From contig CANQXG010000022.1 in NCBI GenBank assembly GCA_947627735.1, positions 1 to 39,562 of the forward strand: 39,562 nucleotides of DNA, read 5' to 3'. This DNA is from an uncultured Oscillospiraceae bacterium. Its GTDB lineage: Bacteria > Bacillota > Clostridia > Oscillospirales > Oscillospiraceae. Under the pieces are notes generated by a model. The model saw nothing but the letters and a program-made list of their open reading frames with translations. It ran no database searches and had not been told where the DNA came from. Below are positions 26,488 through 35,267 of this stretch, in pieces. A program made the position numbers and the translations under genes. Numbering within the stretch: position 1 is the stretch's first letter; the number at the start of each line of letters is the position of its first letter.

Positions 26488-27390
26488 ATGTTCGACCCGA
26501 AAACCGTATCCCTTGGCATCGCCCCCATCGGCTGGTGCAACGACGACATGCCGGAGCTGGGCGCGGAGAACACCTTCAAGCAGACCGTCAGCGAGATGGC
26601 CCTGGCCGGCTTTACCGGCTGCGAGATCGGCAACAAGTACCCCAAGGACCCGGCGGAGCTGAAAGCGGCCCTGGACCTGCGGGGCATGCGCATCGCCAGC
26701 CGCTGGTACTCGTCGTTCATCCTCACCCGGCCCCTGGACGAGGAGATCGCCGACTTCACCGCCAGCCTGGACTTCCTGGCGGCGGTGGGCGCCGACCGCA
26801 TCAACGTCAGCGAGCAGAGCTATTCCATCCAGGGCAAAATGGATGTGCCCATCCTCACCGGCGGGCACAAGCACGTGATGAACGATGCAGAGTGGGACCG
26901 GTTCTGCGCCGGGCTGAACGCCCTGGGCAAGATTGCGGCGGACCGGGGCTTCAAGCTGTGCTACCACCACCACATGGGCACGGTGGTGCAGACCAGCGCC
27001 GAGACCGACCGGATGATGGCCCATACCGACCCGCGGTACGTGTTCCTCTGCTACGACACCGGCCACTTCACCTTTGCAGGGGAGGACCCCCTGGCCATGC
27101 TGAAGAAGTATGTGGACCGGGTGGGCCATGTGCACCTGAAGGACATGCGCCTGCCGGTGGTGGAGCAGGTGAAGGCCAATGACTGGAGCTTCCTGCAGGC
27201 CGTGCGCAGCGGGGCCTTCACCGTGCCCGGTGACGGGGACGTGGACTTCGACCCGGTGTTTAAGGTCCTGTCCGACGCGGGCTATCAGGGCTGGCTTTTA
27301 GTGGAGGCCGAGCAGGACCCGGCCAAGGCCGAACCTCTGGAGTACGCCATCAAGGGCCGGACATATATCCGTGCGCACACGGGACTTTAA
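26488..27390 (+). CDS. iolE: Inosose (2-keto-myo-inositol) dehydratase
   Basis: Dehydrates scyllo-inosose to 3D-trihydroxycyclohexane-1,2-dione, the second step of myo-inositol breakdown. The 300-residue TIM-barrel protein (AP-endonuclease-2/xylose-isomerase-like) starts with the IolE hallmark LGIAPIGWCNDDMPELG. Metal-site motifs such as YHHHMGT, CYDTGHF and VHLKD follow in order. AGGAGG lies eight bases before the ATG. First gene of the plus-strand cluster, followed after 12 bases by iolB. Confidence 0.95.
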   Translation: MFDPKTVSLGIAPIGWCNDDMPELGAENTFKQTVSEMALAGFTGCEIGNKYPKDPAELKAALDLRGMRIASRWYSSFILTRPLDEEIADFTASLDFLAAVGADRINVSEQSYSIQGKMDVPILTGGHKHVMNDAEWDRFCAGLNALGKIAADRGFKLCYHHHMGTVVQTSAETDRMMAHTDPRYVFLCYDTGHFTFAGEDPLAMLKKYVDRVGHVHLKDMRLPVVEQVKANDWSFLQAVRSGAFTVPGDGDVDFDPVFKVLSDAGYQGWLLVEAEQDPAKAEPLEYAIKGRTYIRAHTGL

Positions 27391-27402
27391 GGAGGCTTTA
27401 CC

Positions 27403-28203
27403 ATGAGTTATATGAACAAGAACGGCGAGTTGAAGCGGGGCTACAACGCCTACATCGACGCCGCCGCGGACGACATGGGCACCCAGATGGACGTGGGCCT
27501 GCTGATCCTGGAGCAGGGCGACAGCTACGTGATCGACGAGCCGGAGAAGGAAACGGCGGTGCTGCTGTTCGCGGGGGACGTGACCTTCGACTGGGCCGGC
27601 CGGAGCGTGCAGGCCCACCGGCCCGACTGCTTCCACTATGAGGCCTACTGCCTGCTGGCTCCCCGGAAGGTGAAGATCGGCCTCACCGCCCAGAGCCACA
27701 GCGAGCTGTACATCCAGCAGACAGTCAACGACCGGGACTATGAGCCGGTGATGTACACCCCCGAAACGGTGCAGGTGCAGCACGCCGGCGCCGCCGGCGA
27801 GCTGATGGGCTGCATGCGCCGGGAGATCAAGACCTTCTTCGACTACGACAACGCCTCCTTCTCCAACATGGTGCTGGGGGAGGTGCTCAACTTCCCGGGC
27901 AAGTGGTCGTCCTATCCCCCCCACCACCACCCCCAGCCGGAGGTGTACTTCTACCGCTTCGACTATCCCAACGGCTTCGGGGCGGGCTTCGCCAACGGGG
28001 AGATATTCAAGACCGAGCACAACGGCTGCGCCGTCATCAACCACGGCTTCCACTCCCAGGCGGCCGCGCCGGGCTACGCCATGTGCTACGCCTGGGGCAT
28101 CCGCCATCTGGACGGGGACCCCTGGCTCAAGACCCGCATCGACGATCCGGAGCACGCCTGGCTTTGGAAGCCGGACGCCAACGAGCACATCTTCCAGCTG
28201 TGA
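27403..28203 (+). CDS. iolB: 5-deoxy-glucuronate isomerase
   Basis: Isomerises 5-deoxy-D-glucuronate, the IolD product, to 2-deoxy-5-keto-D-gluconate. Bicupin protein of 266 residues; the metal-binding motif SSYPPHHHPQPEVYFYRF near 168-185 and the C-terminal NHGFHS are typical of IolB. AAGGAGG precedes the ATG. In the standard pathway the product goes to the kinase IolC, which is not among the following genes. Confidence 0.95.
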   Translation: MSYMNKNGELKRGYNAYIDAAADDMGTQMDVGLLILEQGDSYVIDEPEKETAVLLFAGDVTFDWAGRSVQAHRPDCFHYEAYCLLAPRKVKIGLTAQSHSELYIQQTVNDRDYEPVMYTPETVQVQHAGAAGELMGCMRREIKTFFDYDNASFSNMVLGEVLNFPGKWSSYPPHHHPQPEVYFYRFDYPNGFGAGFANGEIFKTEHNGCAVINHGFHSQAAAPGYAMCYAWGIRHLDGDPWLKTRIDDPEHAWLWKPDANEHIFQL

Positions 28204-28246
28204 AGCTCTGCAGGAAATAACATATTTCATATAAGGAGGTACTTCC

Positions 28247-30178
28247 GTGAAAACCGTTCGTTTGACTATGGCCCAGGCGCTGGTCCGATTCCTGGAGAAT
28301 CAGTACATCGACGTGGACGGCGTCCAGAGCCGGTTCGTCCGGGGCGTGTTCATGATCCCCGGCCACGGCAACGTGGTGGGCCTTGGCCAGGCGCTGAGCC
28401 AGGAGGCGAAGCACCTGGAGATCTACCAGGGCAAGAACGAGCAGGGCATGGCCCAGGCCGCCGTGGCCTTCGCCAAGCAGATGAAGCGCAAGCAGATCTT
28501 CGCCGTCACCTCCTCCATCGGTCCCGGCGCGGCCAACATGGTCACCGCCTGCGGCACCGCCACCGCCAACAACATCCCCGTGCTGGTGCTGCCCGGCGAC
28601 ACCTACGCCTGCCGCCAGCCCGACCCGGTGCTGCAGCAGGTGGAGCACACCTACAACCTGTCCGTGTCCACCAACGACGCGTTCAAGGCCGTCTGCCGCT
28701 ACTGGGACCGGATCGTCCGGCCCGAGCAGCTGATGAGCGCGGCCATCAGCGCCTTCCGCACCCTCACCGACCCGGCCAACACCGGCGCGGTGTGCCTGGC
28801 CATGCCCCAGGACGTGGAGGGCGAGGCATACGACTACCCCGTCAGCTTCTTCGCCAAGCGGGTGTGGCGCCTGGAGCGCCGGCCCGCCACCGAGGCGGCC
28901 CTGGACGAGGCGGCGGAGGCCATCAGGAAGGCCAAGCGCCCCCTGCTCATCTGCGGCGGCGGCGTGCGCTACTCCGAGGCCCACGGCGAGTTCCGGGCTT
29001 TTGCCGAGGCCACGGGCATCCCCTTCGGCGAGACCCAGGCCGGCAAGAGCGCCGTGGAGTGGACCCACCCCCTGAACCTGGGCGGCATCGGCGTCACCGG
29101 CTGCTCCGCCGCCAACGACATCGCCAAAAAGGCGGACCTGGTCATCGGCGTGGGCACCCGCTACACCGACTTCACCACCAGCTCCAAGTGGCTTTTCAGG
29201 GACAGCTGCAAGTTCGTCAACATCAACGTCAGCGAGTTCCAGGCCCTGAAGATGGAGGCCATCCCCGTGGTCGCCGACGCCAAGGACGCCCTGCCCCGGC
29301 TGCTGGAAAAGCTGGGCGGATACAAGGCCCCCTACACCGACGAGGTGAGCAAGGCCCGGGACAAGTGGTTCAAAGAACTGGAGCGCCTGGACGGCATAAA
29401 GTTCGAGGACACCGATTCCTGGAAGCCGGAGATCAACGACGCCAACGCCGGCTCCGCCCGGCGCTTCGCCCACGATCTGCACACGGACCTGACCCAGACC
29501 GCCGCCCTGGGCGCCATCAACGCCATGATGGACGACGCGGACGTGGCCATCGGCGCGGCCGGCTCCCTGCCCGGCGACATGCAGCGCATGTGGCGGGCGG
29601 TGGCCCCCGACTCCTATAACATGGAGTACGGCTACTCCACCATGGGCTACGAGATCGCCGGCGCCCTGGGCGCCAAGCTGGCCGTGGGCGAGGCACATGA
29701 TGTTTACGCCTTCTGCGGCGACGGCAGCTTCAACATGCTCCACGGCGAGCTTATCACCGCCGTGCAGGAGCACAAGAAGATCGTGGTGTGCCTGTTCGAC
29801 AACGCCAGCTTCGGCTGCATCAACAACCTGCAGGTGGGCCACGGCAACACCACCCTGGTCACGGAGCTGCGCAGCCGCTCCAGGGACGGCGGCCTGAACG
29901 GCCCGTTCATGGACATCGACTACGCCGGCGTGGCGGCGGCCTACGGCTGCGTGTCCTTCCGGGCACGGACCATGGCGGAGCTGACGGAGGCCCTCACCGC
30001 CGCCAAAAAGGTGAAGCACGTGCCCGTGCTCATCGACATCAAGGTCCTGCCCAAGACCATGACCGACGGCTACGGCTCCTGGTGGCGCGTGGGCGACACG
30101 GAGGTCAGCCAGCGGCCTGAGAATGAGGCCGCCTACGAGGACCATCTGGCCCACGTGAAGGACGCTCGAAAGTATTGA
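28247..30178 (+). CDS. iolD: 3D-trihydroxycyclohexane-1,2-dione acylhydrolase, ThDP-dependent
   Basis: Hydrolytically opens the inositol-derived ring to 5-deoxy-glucuronate. 643 residues, a three-domain ThDP enzyme: the Pyr domain has the activating Glu (E65 in KNEQGMAQ), and the PP domain has the GDGSFN cofactor motif near 490. The N-terminal RFVRGVFMIPGHGNV matches IolD. The start is GTG with AAGGAGG upstream; the length is normal. Confidence 0.95.
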   Translation: MKTVRLTMAQALVRFLENQYIDVDGVQSRFVRGVFMIPGHGNVVGLGQALSQEAKHLEIYQGKNEQGMAQAAVAFAKQMKRKQIFAVTSSIGPGAANMVTACGTATANNIPVLVLPGDTYACRQPDPVLQQVEHTYNLSVSTNDAFKAVCRYWDRIVRPEQLMSAAISAFRTLTDPANTGAVCLAMPQDVEGEAYDYPVSFFAKRVWRLERRPATEAALDEAAEAIRKAKRPLLICGGGVRYSEAHGEFRAFAEATGIPFGETQAGKSAVEWTHPLNLGGIGVTGCSAANDIAKKADLVIGVGTRYTDFTTSSKWLFRDSCKFVNINVSEFQALKMEAIPVVADAKDALPRLLEKLGGYKAPYTDEVSKARDKWFKELERLDGIKFEDTDSWKPEINDANAGSARRFAHDLHTDLTQTAALGAINAMMDDADVAIGAAGSLPGDMQRMWRAVAPDSYNMEYGYSTMGYEIAGALGAKLAVGEAHDVYAFCGDGSFNMLHGELITAVQEHKKIVVCLFDNASFGCINNLQVGHGNTTLVTELRSRSRDGGLNGPFMDIDYAGVAAAYGCVSFRARTMAELTEALTAAKKVKHVPVLIDIKVLPKTMTDGYGSWWRVGDTEVSQRPENEAAYEDHLAHVKDARKY

Positions 30179-30218
30179 TATCCGCAAAAAACTACTTATA
30201 ATAAGAAAGGCATTTGCT

Positions 30219-31250
30219 ATGGATAAAGTTCTGAAGATCGGCATCATCGGCTGCGGCGCCATCGGCAAGGATCACTGCCGGCGCATCATCGACACCGTCC
30301 CCGGCGCCACCGTGGTGGCCGTCAGCGACTATGTGGCCGCCGCGGCGGACGACCTGGCCGCCAAGTACGGCATCCGCTCCTACGCCAACGATTGCGACGG
30401 CATGATAAAGGACCCGGAGGTGGAGGCGGTGATGATAACCTCCATCGACCCCACCCACCACGACTACGTGATGAAGACCCTGGCCGAGGAGAAGTGGTGC
30501 TTCTGCGAAAAGCCCCTGAGCCAAAACGCCGCCGACTGCGAGGACATCATCCGCCGGGAGCTTCAGATCGGCAAGCGGATGGTCCAGGTGGGCTTCATGC
30601 GCCACTATGACCGGGGCTACGCGGAGATGAAGCGGATCATCGACTCCGGCGAGATCGGCGCGCCGCTGCTGATCAAGGCCTGCCACCGCAACGTGTTCCA
30701 GGGTCCCGGCTTCAAGACCGAGAACGGCGTCACCAACGTGGCCATCCACGAGCTGGACATCTGCCGGTGGCTGCTGGACGACGAGTATGAAGACGTGCAG
30801 TGCGTGAAGGTGCGCCAGTCCGCCAACTCCAACAAGGGCTACGACAACCCCCAGGTCATGCTCATGCGGACCAAGAAGGGCTGCTTCATCGACGTGGAGG
30901 TCCAGGTGGCCGACGGCTACGGCTACGACATCCAGTGCGAGGTGGTCTGCGAGAATGGCACCGTGAAGCTGCCCGACCCCTACGCGGTGGTGCGCCGCTC
31001 CCGCCCCGACCCTGAGAAGGAACCCGGCGCCACCATGCCCATCATGACCGACTGGAAGGAGCGCTTCATCGAGGCCTACGACATCGAGATGTGCAAGTGG
31101 GTGGAGTCCGTCCACGCCGGCAAGCTCACCGGCCCCTCCGCCTGGGACGGCTATGTGGCCTGTGTGGCCGGCGACGCGCTGAACGCCTCCCGGGGCACCT
31201 CCCAGTTCTATAAAGTGGAAACCATGGAGAAGCCCGCCCTGTATATGTGA
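30219..31250 (+). CDS. iolG: myo-Inositol 2-dehydrogenase-like oxidoreductase
   Basis: NAD-dependent oxidation of myo-inositol to scyllo-inosose, the entry step. 343 residues, Gfo/Idh/MocA fold: Rossmann motif IGIIGCGAIGKDH at the N terminus, catalytic Lys in CEKPLS near 97, and the substrate-site NVAIHELDICRW near 170 with the usual Asp and His. Another inositol isomer cannot be excluded, but the iolEBD context supports myo-inositol. Followed by an 81-base gap with a strong hairpin before the transketolase. Confidence 0.93.
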   Translation: MDKVLKIGIIGCGAIGKDHCRRIIDTVPGATVVAVSDYVAAAADDLAAKYGIRSYANDCDGMIKDPEVEAVMITSIDPTHHDYVMKTLAEEKWCFCEKPLSQNAADCEDIIRRELQIGKRMVQVGFMRHYDRGYAEMKRIIDSGEIGAPLLIKACHRNVFQGPGFKTENGVTNVAIHELDICRWLLDDEYEDVQCVKVRQSANSNKGYDNPQVMLMRTKKGCFIDVEVQVADGYGYDIQCEVVCENGTVKLPDPYAVVRRSRPDPEKEPGATMPIMTDWKERFIEAYDIEMCKWVESVHAGKLTGPSAWDGYVACVAGDALNASRGTSQFYKVETMEKPALYM

Positions 31251-31260
31251 TCGCTCTATC

Positions 31261-31288
31261 GCTCCGCCTGCCGCCCGGCGGGCGGAGC
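31261..31288. promoter_or_regulatory. Intercistronic hairpin between iolG and transketolase
   Basis: GCTCCGCC (31261-31268) pairs with GGCGGAGC (31281-31288), and the inner bases continue the stem through a T-G pair. No T-run follows, so it is more likely an mRNA processing or stability signal than a terminator. A second GC palindrome (GCGGCGCCGC, 31304-31313) lies close to the transketolase ribosome site. Confidence 0.45.
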
Positions 31289-31331
31289 GGCCAACGACTC
31301 TTTGCGGCGCCGCCGCAGAAGGAAGGAATCT

Positions 31332-32174
31332 ATGAAACAGCTGAACGTAAAGGAACTGAACGTCCTGGCGGCCCGGATACGGCTGGAGACCCTGCGGGTT
31401 ATCCACTCCCGGGGCTTCGGCCACGTGGGCGGGTCGGTGGATCTGGCGGAGATGCTGGCGGTGCTGTACGGCGCGGCCATGCGCTTCGACCCCAAGGACC
31501 CCCGCTGGCCCGACCGGGACTGGCTGGTGATGTCCAAGGGCCACGCCGGCCCCGCGGCATACGCCGTCTTCGGTCTGATGGGCTACTACCCCATGGAGGA
31601 GGCCTACACCCTCAACCATCCCCACACCCGCTTCCCCAGCCACACGGACAGGCTGCTGACCCCCGGGGTGGATCTGACCACCGGCTCTCTGGGCCAGGGG
31701 GCCTCCACCGCCGCCGGCGCGGCCCTGGGCAACAGGCTGGACGGCAGGGACAGCCGGGTCTACCTGGTGGTGGGCGACGGCGAGGCCGACGAGGGCCAGG
31801 TGTGGGAGGCGTTCCACTTCGCCTGCGCCCATAAGCTGGACAACCTGGTGGTGTTTCTGGACATGAACGGCTACCAGCTGGACGGCTCCACCGCCGAGAT
31901 CCTGGACCACGGGAACCTGCCCGGGAAGATCGCGGCCTTCGGCCTTTACACCCAGCAGGTGGACGGCCACGACGTGGCGGCCATCTACCACGCCCTGGAG
32001 GCGGCCCACGCCCACACCGGCGGCCCCAGCTGCATCGTACTGAACACCTGCAAGGGCAAGGGCGCCACCTTCGCCGAGACCAACCACGCCCACAGCTCCT
32101 CCCCCACCGAGGAACAGTGGCAGCAGGCGCTCGCCGCGGCGGAGCAGGCTCTTGACGCGGCCATGAAGGCATGA
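31332..32174 (+). CDS. Transketolase, N-terminal (ThDP-binding) subunit
   Basis: 280 residues covering the PP domain of a split transketolase. Motifs in order: GFGHVGGS (usual SGHPGGS has Pro, here Val), SKGHAGPAAYA, TGSLGQGAST, the ThDP motif VGDGEADEGQ near 147 and the following DMNGYQLDG. GGAAGG precedes the ATG at 31332; the frame extends ten residues more without support. The stop overlaps an upstream ATG of the next gene; the two subunits are surely made together. Inside an iol-butyrate cluster, a role on 2-deoxy-5-keto-gluconate rather than on pentose phosphates is proposed here as inference. Confidence 0.92.
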   Translation: MKQLNVKELNVLAARIRLETLRVIHSRGFGHVGGSVDLAEMLAVLYGAAMRFDPKDPRWPDRDWLVMSKGHAGPAAYAVFGLMGYYPMEEAYTLNHPHTRFPSHTDRLLTPGVDLTTGSLGQGASTAAGAALGNRLDGRDSRVYLVVGDGEADEGQVWEAFHFACAHKLDNLVVFLDMNGYQLDGSTAEILDHGNLPGKIAAFGLYTQQVDGHDVAAIYHALEAAHAHTGGPSCIVLNTCKGKGATFAETNHAHSSSPTEEQWQQALAAAEQALDAAMKA

Positions 32175-32188
32175 AGGAGGGAAGTCAG

Positions 32189-33163
32189 ATGAGCTTTGAA
32201 CTGATCGGAAAGCATGAAAAGGACGCCCGCGCCAGCCGTGACGCCATCGTCACCACCCTGGACGAGCTGATGGCCGCCGACCCCTCCGTGTGCTATGTGG
32301 ACTGCGACCTGATGGGCTGTCTGAACACGAAGGGGCTGTGGAAAAAATACCCGGACCGGGCGCTCCAGGCGGGCATCGCCGAGGCCAACGCCGCCGGCGT
32401 TTGCGCGGGCCTGGCCGCCACGGGCAAGAAGGTATTCTTCCACTCCTTCGGCACCTTCTCCTCCCGCCGGTGCTATGACCAGATCTACATGTCCGCCGCC
32501 TACGCGGGACTGAGCGTGCGGGTGCTGGGCTCCGACGCCGGCGTCACCGCCGCCTTCAACGGCGGCACCCACATGCCCCTGGAGGACGCGGGCATGTACC
32601 TGTCCATCCCCGGCGCCACCGTCATCGACGCCTGCGACTACGACCAGCTGTACAGCATCACCCACGGCCTGGCCGATACGGAGGGCGTCAGCTACACCCG
32701 CTTCGTGCGCAAGGACGTCATCCAGGTCTATGCCCCCGGCGCCCAGTTCACCATCGGCAAGGGCGCGGTGCTCCACGCCAGCGATAAGGACGTGTGCACC
32801 GTCATCTGCTCCGGCATCATGGTGGACGAGGCCCTGAAGGCCTGGGAGCAGCTGGCGGCGGAGGGCGTCAGCGTGCGCGTCATCGATATGTTCACCTGGA
32901 AGCCCCTGGATCAGGAGCTGGTGATCGCCGCCGCGGCGGAGACCGGGTGCATCGTCACCGCGGAGAACCACAACGTCACCTGCGGCCTGGGCGCCGCCGT
33001 GGCCCGGTGCCTGGCCGGGAGCCGGCCCACGCCCCAGGAGTTCGTGGGCGTGCAGGACCGCTTCGGCCAGGTGGGGCCTCAGGATTTCCTCATGGATGAA
33101 TACGGCCTGCGGGCCGCCGACATCACGGCCGCCGTCCGGCGCGCCGTCGCCCGCAAATCATAA
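32189..33163 (+). CDS. Transketolase, C-terminal (Pyr) subunit
   Basis: 324 residues: Pyr domain with the ThDP-activating Glu in GIAEAN near 62 and the FSSRRCYDQI segment, then the C-terminal domain. The substrate loop that reads GEDGPTH in most transketolases is AFNGGTH here, keeping the His but losing the acidic pair, which may mean a changed substrate. AAGGAGG lies eight bases before the ATG at 32189; an ATG at 32171 overlaps the previous stop but is less well placed. Split transketolases also serve in the sulfo-transketolase route of sulfoquinovose breakdown, a precedent for nonphosphorylated substrates. Confidence 0.92.
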   Translation: MSFELIGKHEKDARASRDAIVTTLDELMAADPSVCYVDCDLMGCLNTKGLWKKYPDRALQAGIAEANAAGVCAGLAATGKKVFFHSFGTFSSRRCYDQIYMSAAYAGLSVRVLGSDAGVTAAFNGGTHMPLEDAGMYLSIPGATVIDACDYDQLYSITHGLADTEGVSYTRFVRKDVIQVYAPGAQFTIGKGAVLHASDKDVCTVICSGIMVDEALKAWEQLAAEGVSVRVIDMFTWKPLDQELVIAAAAETGCIVTAENHNVTCGLGAAVARCLAGSRPTPQEFVGVQDRFGQVGPQDFLMDEYGLRAADITAAVRRAVARKS

Positions 33164-33183
33164 TAAGGAGGAGTTCGTACAAA

Positions 33184-34365
33184 ATGGCAATGGACGCTTT
33201 TTCCGCCTCTCTGATGGCGGACAAGAGGGAGATCATCTTCGCCCCCACCGTGTATAAGTTCCAGACCTTCGCGCAGATGGCCGAGGAGTTCAAGCTGGGC
33301 GCGCGGGACGTGGTGCTCACCAACGAGTTCATCTATCACCCCTTCATGGAGCAGCTGGGCCTTCCCTGCCAGTTCGTGTTCCAGGAGAAATTCGGCGCCG
33401 GCGAACCCAGCGAGGCCATGATCCAGACCATGTACGACGCCATCCCCTATGACAGCTACGACCGGGTCATAGCCGTGGGCGGCGGGGCCATCATGGACCT
33501 GTGCAAGCTTCTGGGCTGCCAGCGGCCCGACACGGTACATAACCTGTACTTCAAGCGCTTCCCCGTCATCCATGAGAAGGACGTCATCGCCGTGCCCACC
33601 ACCTGCGGCACCGGCTCGGAGTGCACCAACATCTCCGTGGCCATTGTCAAGGACGAGAAGGACGGCGTGCTCACCGGCGGCGAAACGAAGCTGGGCCTGG
33701 TCAGCGACGACATCATCCCCAACAAGGTCTGCCTGATCCCCGACCTGCTGCGGACGCTGCCCTACAAGCCCTTCGCCTGCTCCGCCATCGACGCGCTGGT
33801 CCACGCCACCGAGTCCTTCCTCAGCCCCCACCGCAAGACCATGACCAGCGAGCTGTTCTCCGTCAAGGCCATGGAGCTGATCCTCAACGGCTTCAAGCTG
33901 CTGGACGAGAAGGGCCAGGACGCCCGGTTCGAGTACATGGACCAGTTCGTCACCGCCTCCTTCTATGCCGGCATCGCCTTCCTGAAGGCCGGCTGCGGCC
34001 CCGTGCACGGCATGAGCTTCCCCCTGGGCGGCACCTATCACGTGCCCCACGGGGAGAGCAACTACATGCTCTTCGGCGCCATCCTGGACTACTACGACGA
34101 GCACGATCCCAACGGGGAGATCATGAAGTTCAAGGAGCTTATCGCCTCCATCACCGGCTGCGAGGCCAAGGACGCCATCCCCTACCTCAACGACCTGCTC
34201 CAGCGCATCCTGCCCCTGCGGCCCCTGCGGGACTGCGGCTTCACCGAGACGGATTTCAAGGCCTTCCCCCTGTCCGTGGAGGCCAACCAGCAGCGTCTTA
34301 TGACCAACGCCTACTACCCCTTCGACCTGGAGAGCGAAGAGGCCATCTACCGCAAGTGCTACTGA
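33184..34365 (+). CDS. Iron-dependent alcohol dehydrogenase, 4-hydroxybutyrate dehydrogenase type
   Basis: 393 residues, group III (Fe-ADH) fold with GGGAIMDLCK, the PTTCGTGSE motif, and metal ligands in SAIDALVHATES and GPVHG...HVPHGE. Stretches such as VVLTNEFIYHPFM, QEKFGAGEPSE and GGTYHVPHGESNY are very close to what I recall of the Clostridium kluyveri 4-hydroxybutyrate dehydrogenase, which reduces succinate semialdehyde. No succinate-semialdehyde-forming enzyme is in the window. The proposed substrate, 3-hydroxy-4-oxobutanoate, is succinate semialdehyde with one added hydroxyl. GGAGG precedes the ATG; 20 bases follow the transketolase. Confidence 0.9.
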   Translation: MAMDAFSASLMADKREIIFAPTVYKFQTFAQMAEEFKLGARDVVLTNEFIYHPFMEQLGLPCQFVFQEKFGAGEPSEAMIQTMYDAIPYDSYDRVIAVGGGAIMDLCKLLGCQRPDTVHNLYFKRFPVIHEKDVIAVPTTCGTGSECTNISVAIVKDEKDGVLTGGETKLGLVSDDIIPNKVCLIPDLLRTLPYKPFACSAIDALVHATESFLSPHRKTMTSELFSVKAMELILNGFKLLDEKGQDARFEYMDQFVTASFYAGIAFLKAGCGPVHGMSFPLGGTYHVPHGESNYMLFGAILDYYDEHDPNGEIMKFKELIASITGCEAKDAIPYLNDLLQRILPLRPLRDCGFTETDFKAFPLSVEANQQRLMTNAYYPFDLESEEAIYRKCY

Positions 34366-34378
34366 GCTGTTGAACATC

Positions 34379-34408
34379 GGAAGGATATGACACCCGTCAT
34401 ATCCTTCC
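34379..34408. promoter_or_regulatory. Perfect 13-bp hairpin between the iol and butyrate halves
   Basis: GGAAGGATATGAC (34379-34391) and GTCATATCCTTCC (34396-34408) around ACCC. Only CGGCCTATATTC follows, so it lacks a terminator T-run. It may be a partial terminator, a processing site or an operator, and is the only long break in the cluster after the transketolase genes. Confidence 0.55.
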
Positions 34409-34451
34409 CGGCCTATATTCTTATAGATTAATTTTATTTGGAGGAAGCATC

Positions 34452-35252
34452 ATGTACAACACCATTCTCTTTGAAAAGCAGGACAACATCGCCATCCTGA
34501 CCATCAATCGCCCCGAGGCTCTGAACGCCCTGAACTCCACGGTGGTCGCGGAGCTGGAGCAGGCCATCGCCGAGGTGGAGGCCGACGCCAGCCTGGGAGC
34601 GCTGATCATCACCGGGGCCGGCCGGTCCTTCGTCGCCGGCGCCGACATCGGCGAGCAGTATCCCATGGACGTGGCCGCGGGCCGCGCCTGGGGCCGCCGG
34701 GGCAGCGCCCTGATGCGCCGGATCGAGAAGCTGGAGATCCCCACCATCGCCGCGGTGAACGGCTTCGCCCTGGGCGGCGGCTGCGAGCTGGCCATGAGCT
34801 GCGACATCATCCTGGCCGCCGGCCCCAACGCCGAGGGCAAGGGCGGGGCCAAGTTCGGCCAGCCCGAGGTGGGCCTGGGCATCACGCCGGGCTTCTCCGG
34901 CACCCAGCGTCTGCCCCGCCGGGTGGGCGCGGCCAAGGCCAAGGAGCTGATCTTCTCCGGCAAGCAGATCAACGGCGCCGAGGCCGTGCGCATCGGCCTG
35001 GCCAACGCCGTGTATCCCCTGGAGGAGCTGATGGACAAGGCCATCGAGATGGCCAAGAGCTTCACCGTCAACGCCCCCATCGCCATCAAGTACGCCAAGG
35101 CCTGCATCGACCGGGGCATGCAGATGGACATCGACGACGGCATCGCCCTGGAGAACGAGCTGTTCGCCATGTGCTACGCCACCGCCGACCAGAAGGAGGG
35201 CATGGGCGCCTTCCTGGAAAAGCGCAAGGAAAAGCACTTCCAGAACAAGTAA
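34452..35252 (+). CDS. crt: Enoyl-CoA hydratase / 3-hydroxyacyl-CoA dehydratase (crotonase)
   Basis: 266 residues with the crotonase oxyanion motif GFALGGGCELAMSCD, and both catalytic glutamates (E112; E139 in GQPEVGLG). Between them the usual ASENAKFGQ is longer by some six residues (AAGPNAEGKGGAKFGQ). In classical butyrate synthesis it dehydrates 3-hydroxybutyryl-CoA, but no thiolase or 3-hydroxybutyryl-CoA dehydrogenase gene is nearby. Dehydration of 3,4-dihydroxybutyryl-CoA to 4-hydroxycrotonyl-CoA would be the same chemistry and fits the neighbours; this is inference. TTGGAGG precedes the ATG. Confidence 0.93.
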   Translation: MYNTILFEKQDNIAILTINRPEALNALNSTVVAELEQAIAEVEADASLGALIITGAGRSFVAGADIGEQYPMDVAAGRAWGRRGSALMRRIEKLEIPTIAAVNGFALGGGCELAMSCDIILAAGPNAEGKGGAKFGQPEVGLGITPGFSGTQRLPRRVGAAKAKELIFSGKQINGAEAVRIGLANAVYPLEELMDKAIEMAKSFTVNAPIAIKYAKACIDRGMQMDIDDGIALENELFAMCYATADQKEGMGAFLEKRKEKHFQNK

Positions 35253-35267
35253 GCGGAGGGAGCGCAC

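Noticed and set aside
25961..26804. Several open frames in and across the intergenic region before iolE
   Set aside because: Low-complexity translations, no ribosome site, some overlapping iolE out of frame.
28127..30268. 713-codon minus-strand frame opposite iolD
   Set aside because: Antisense shadow of a clear IolD protein, no family motifs.
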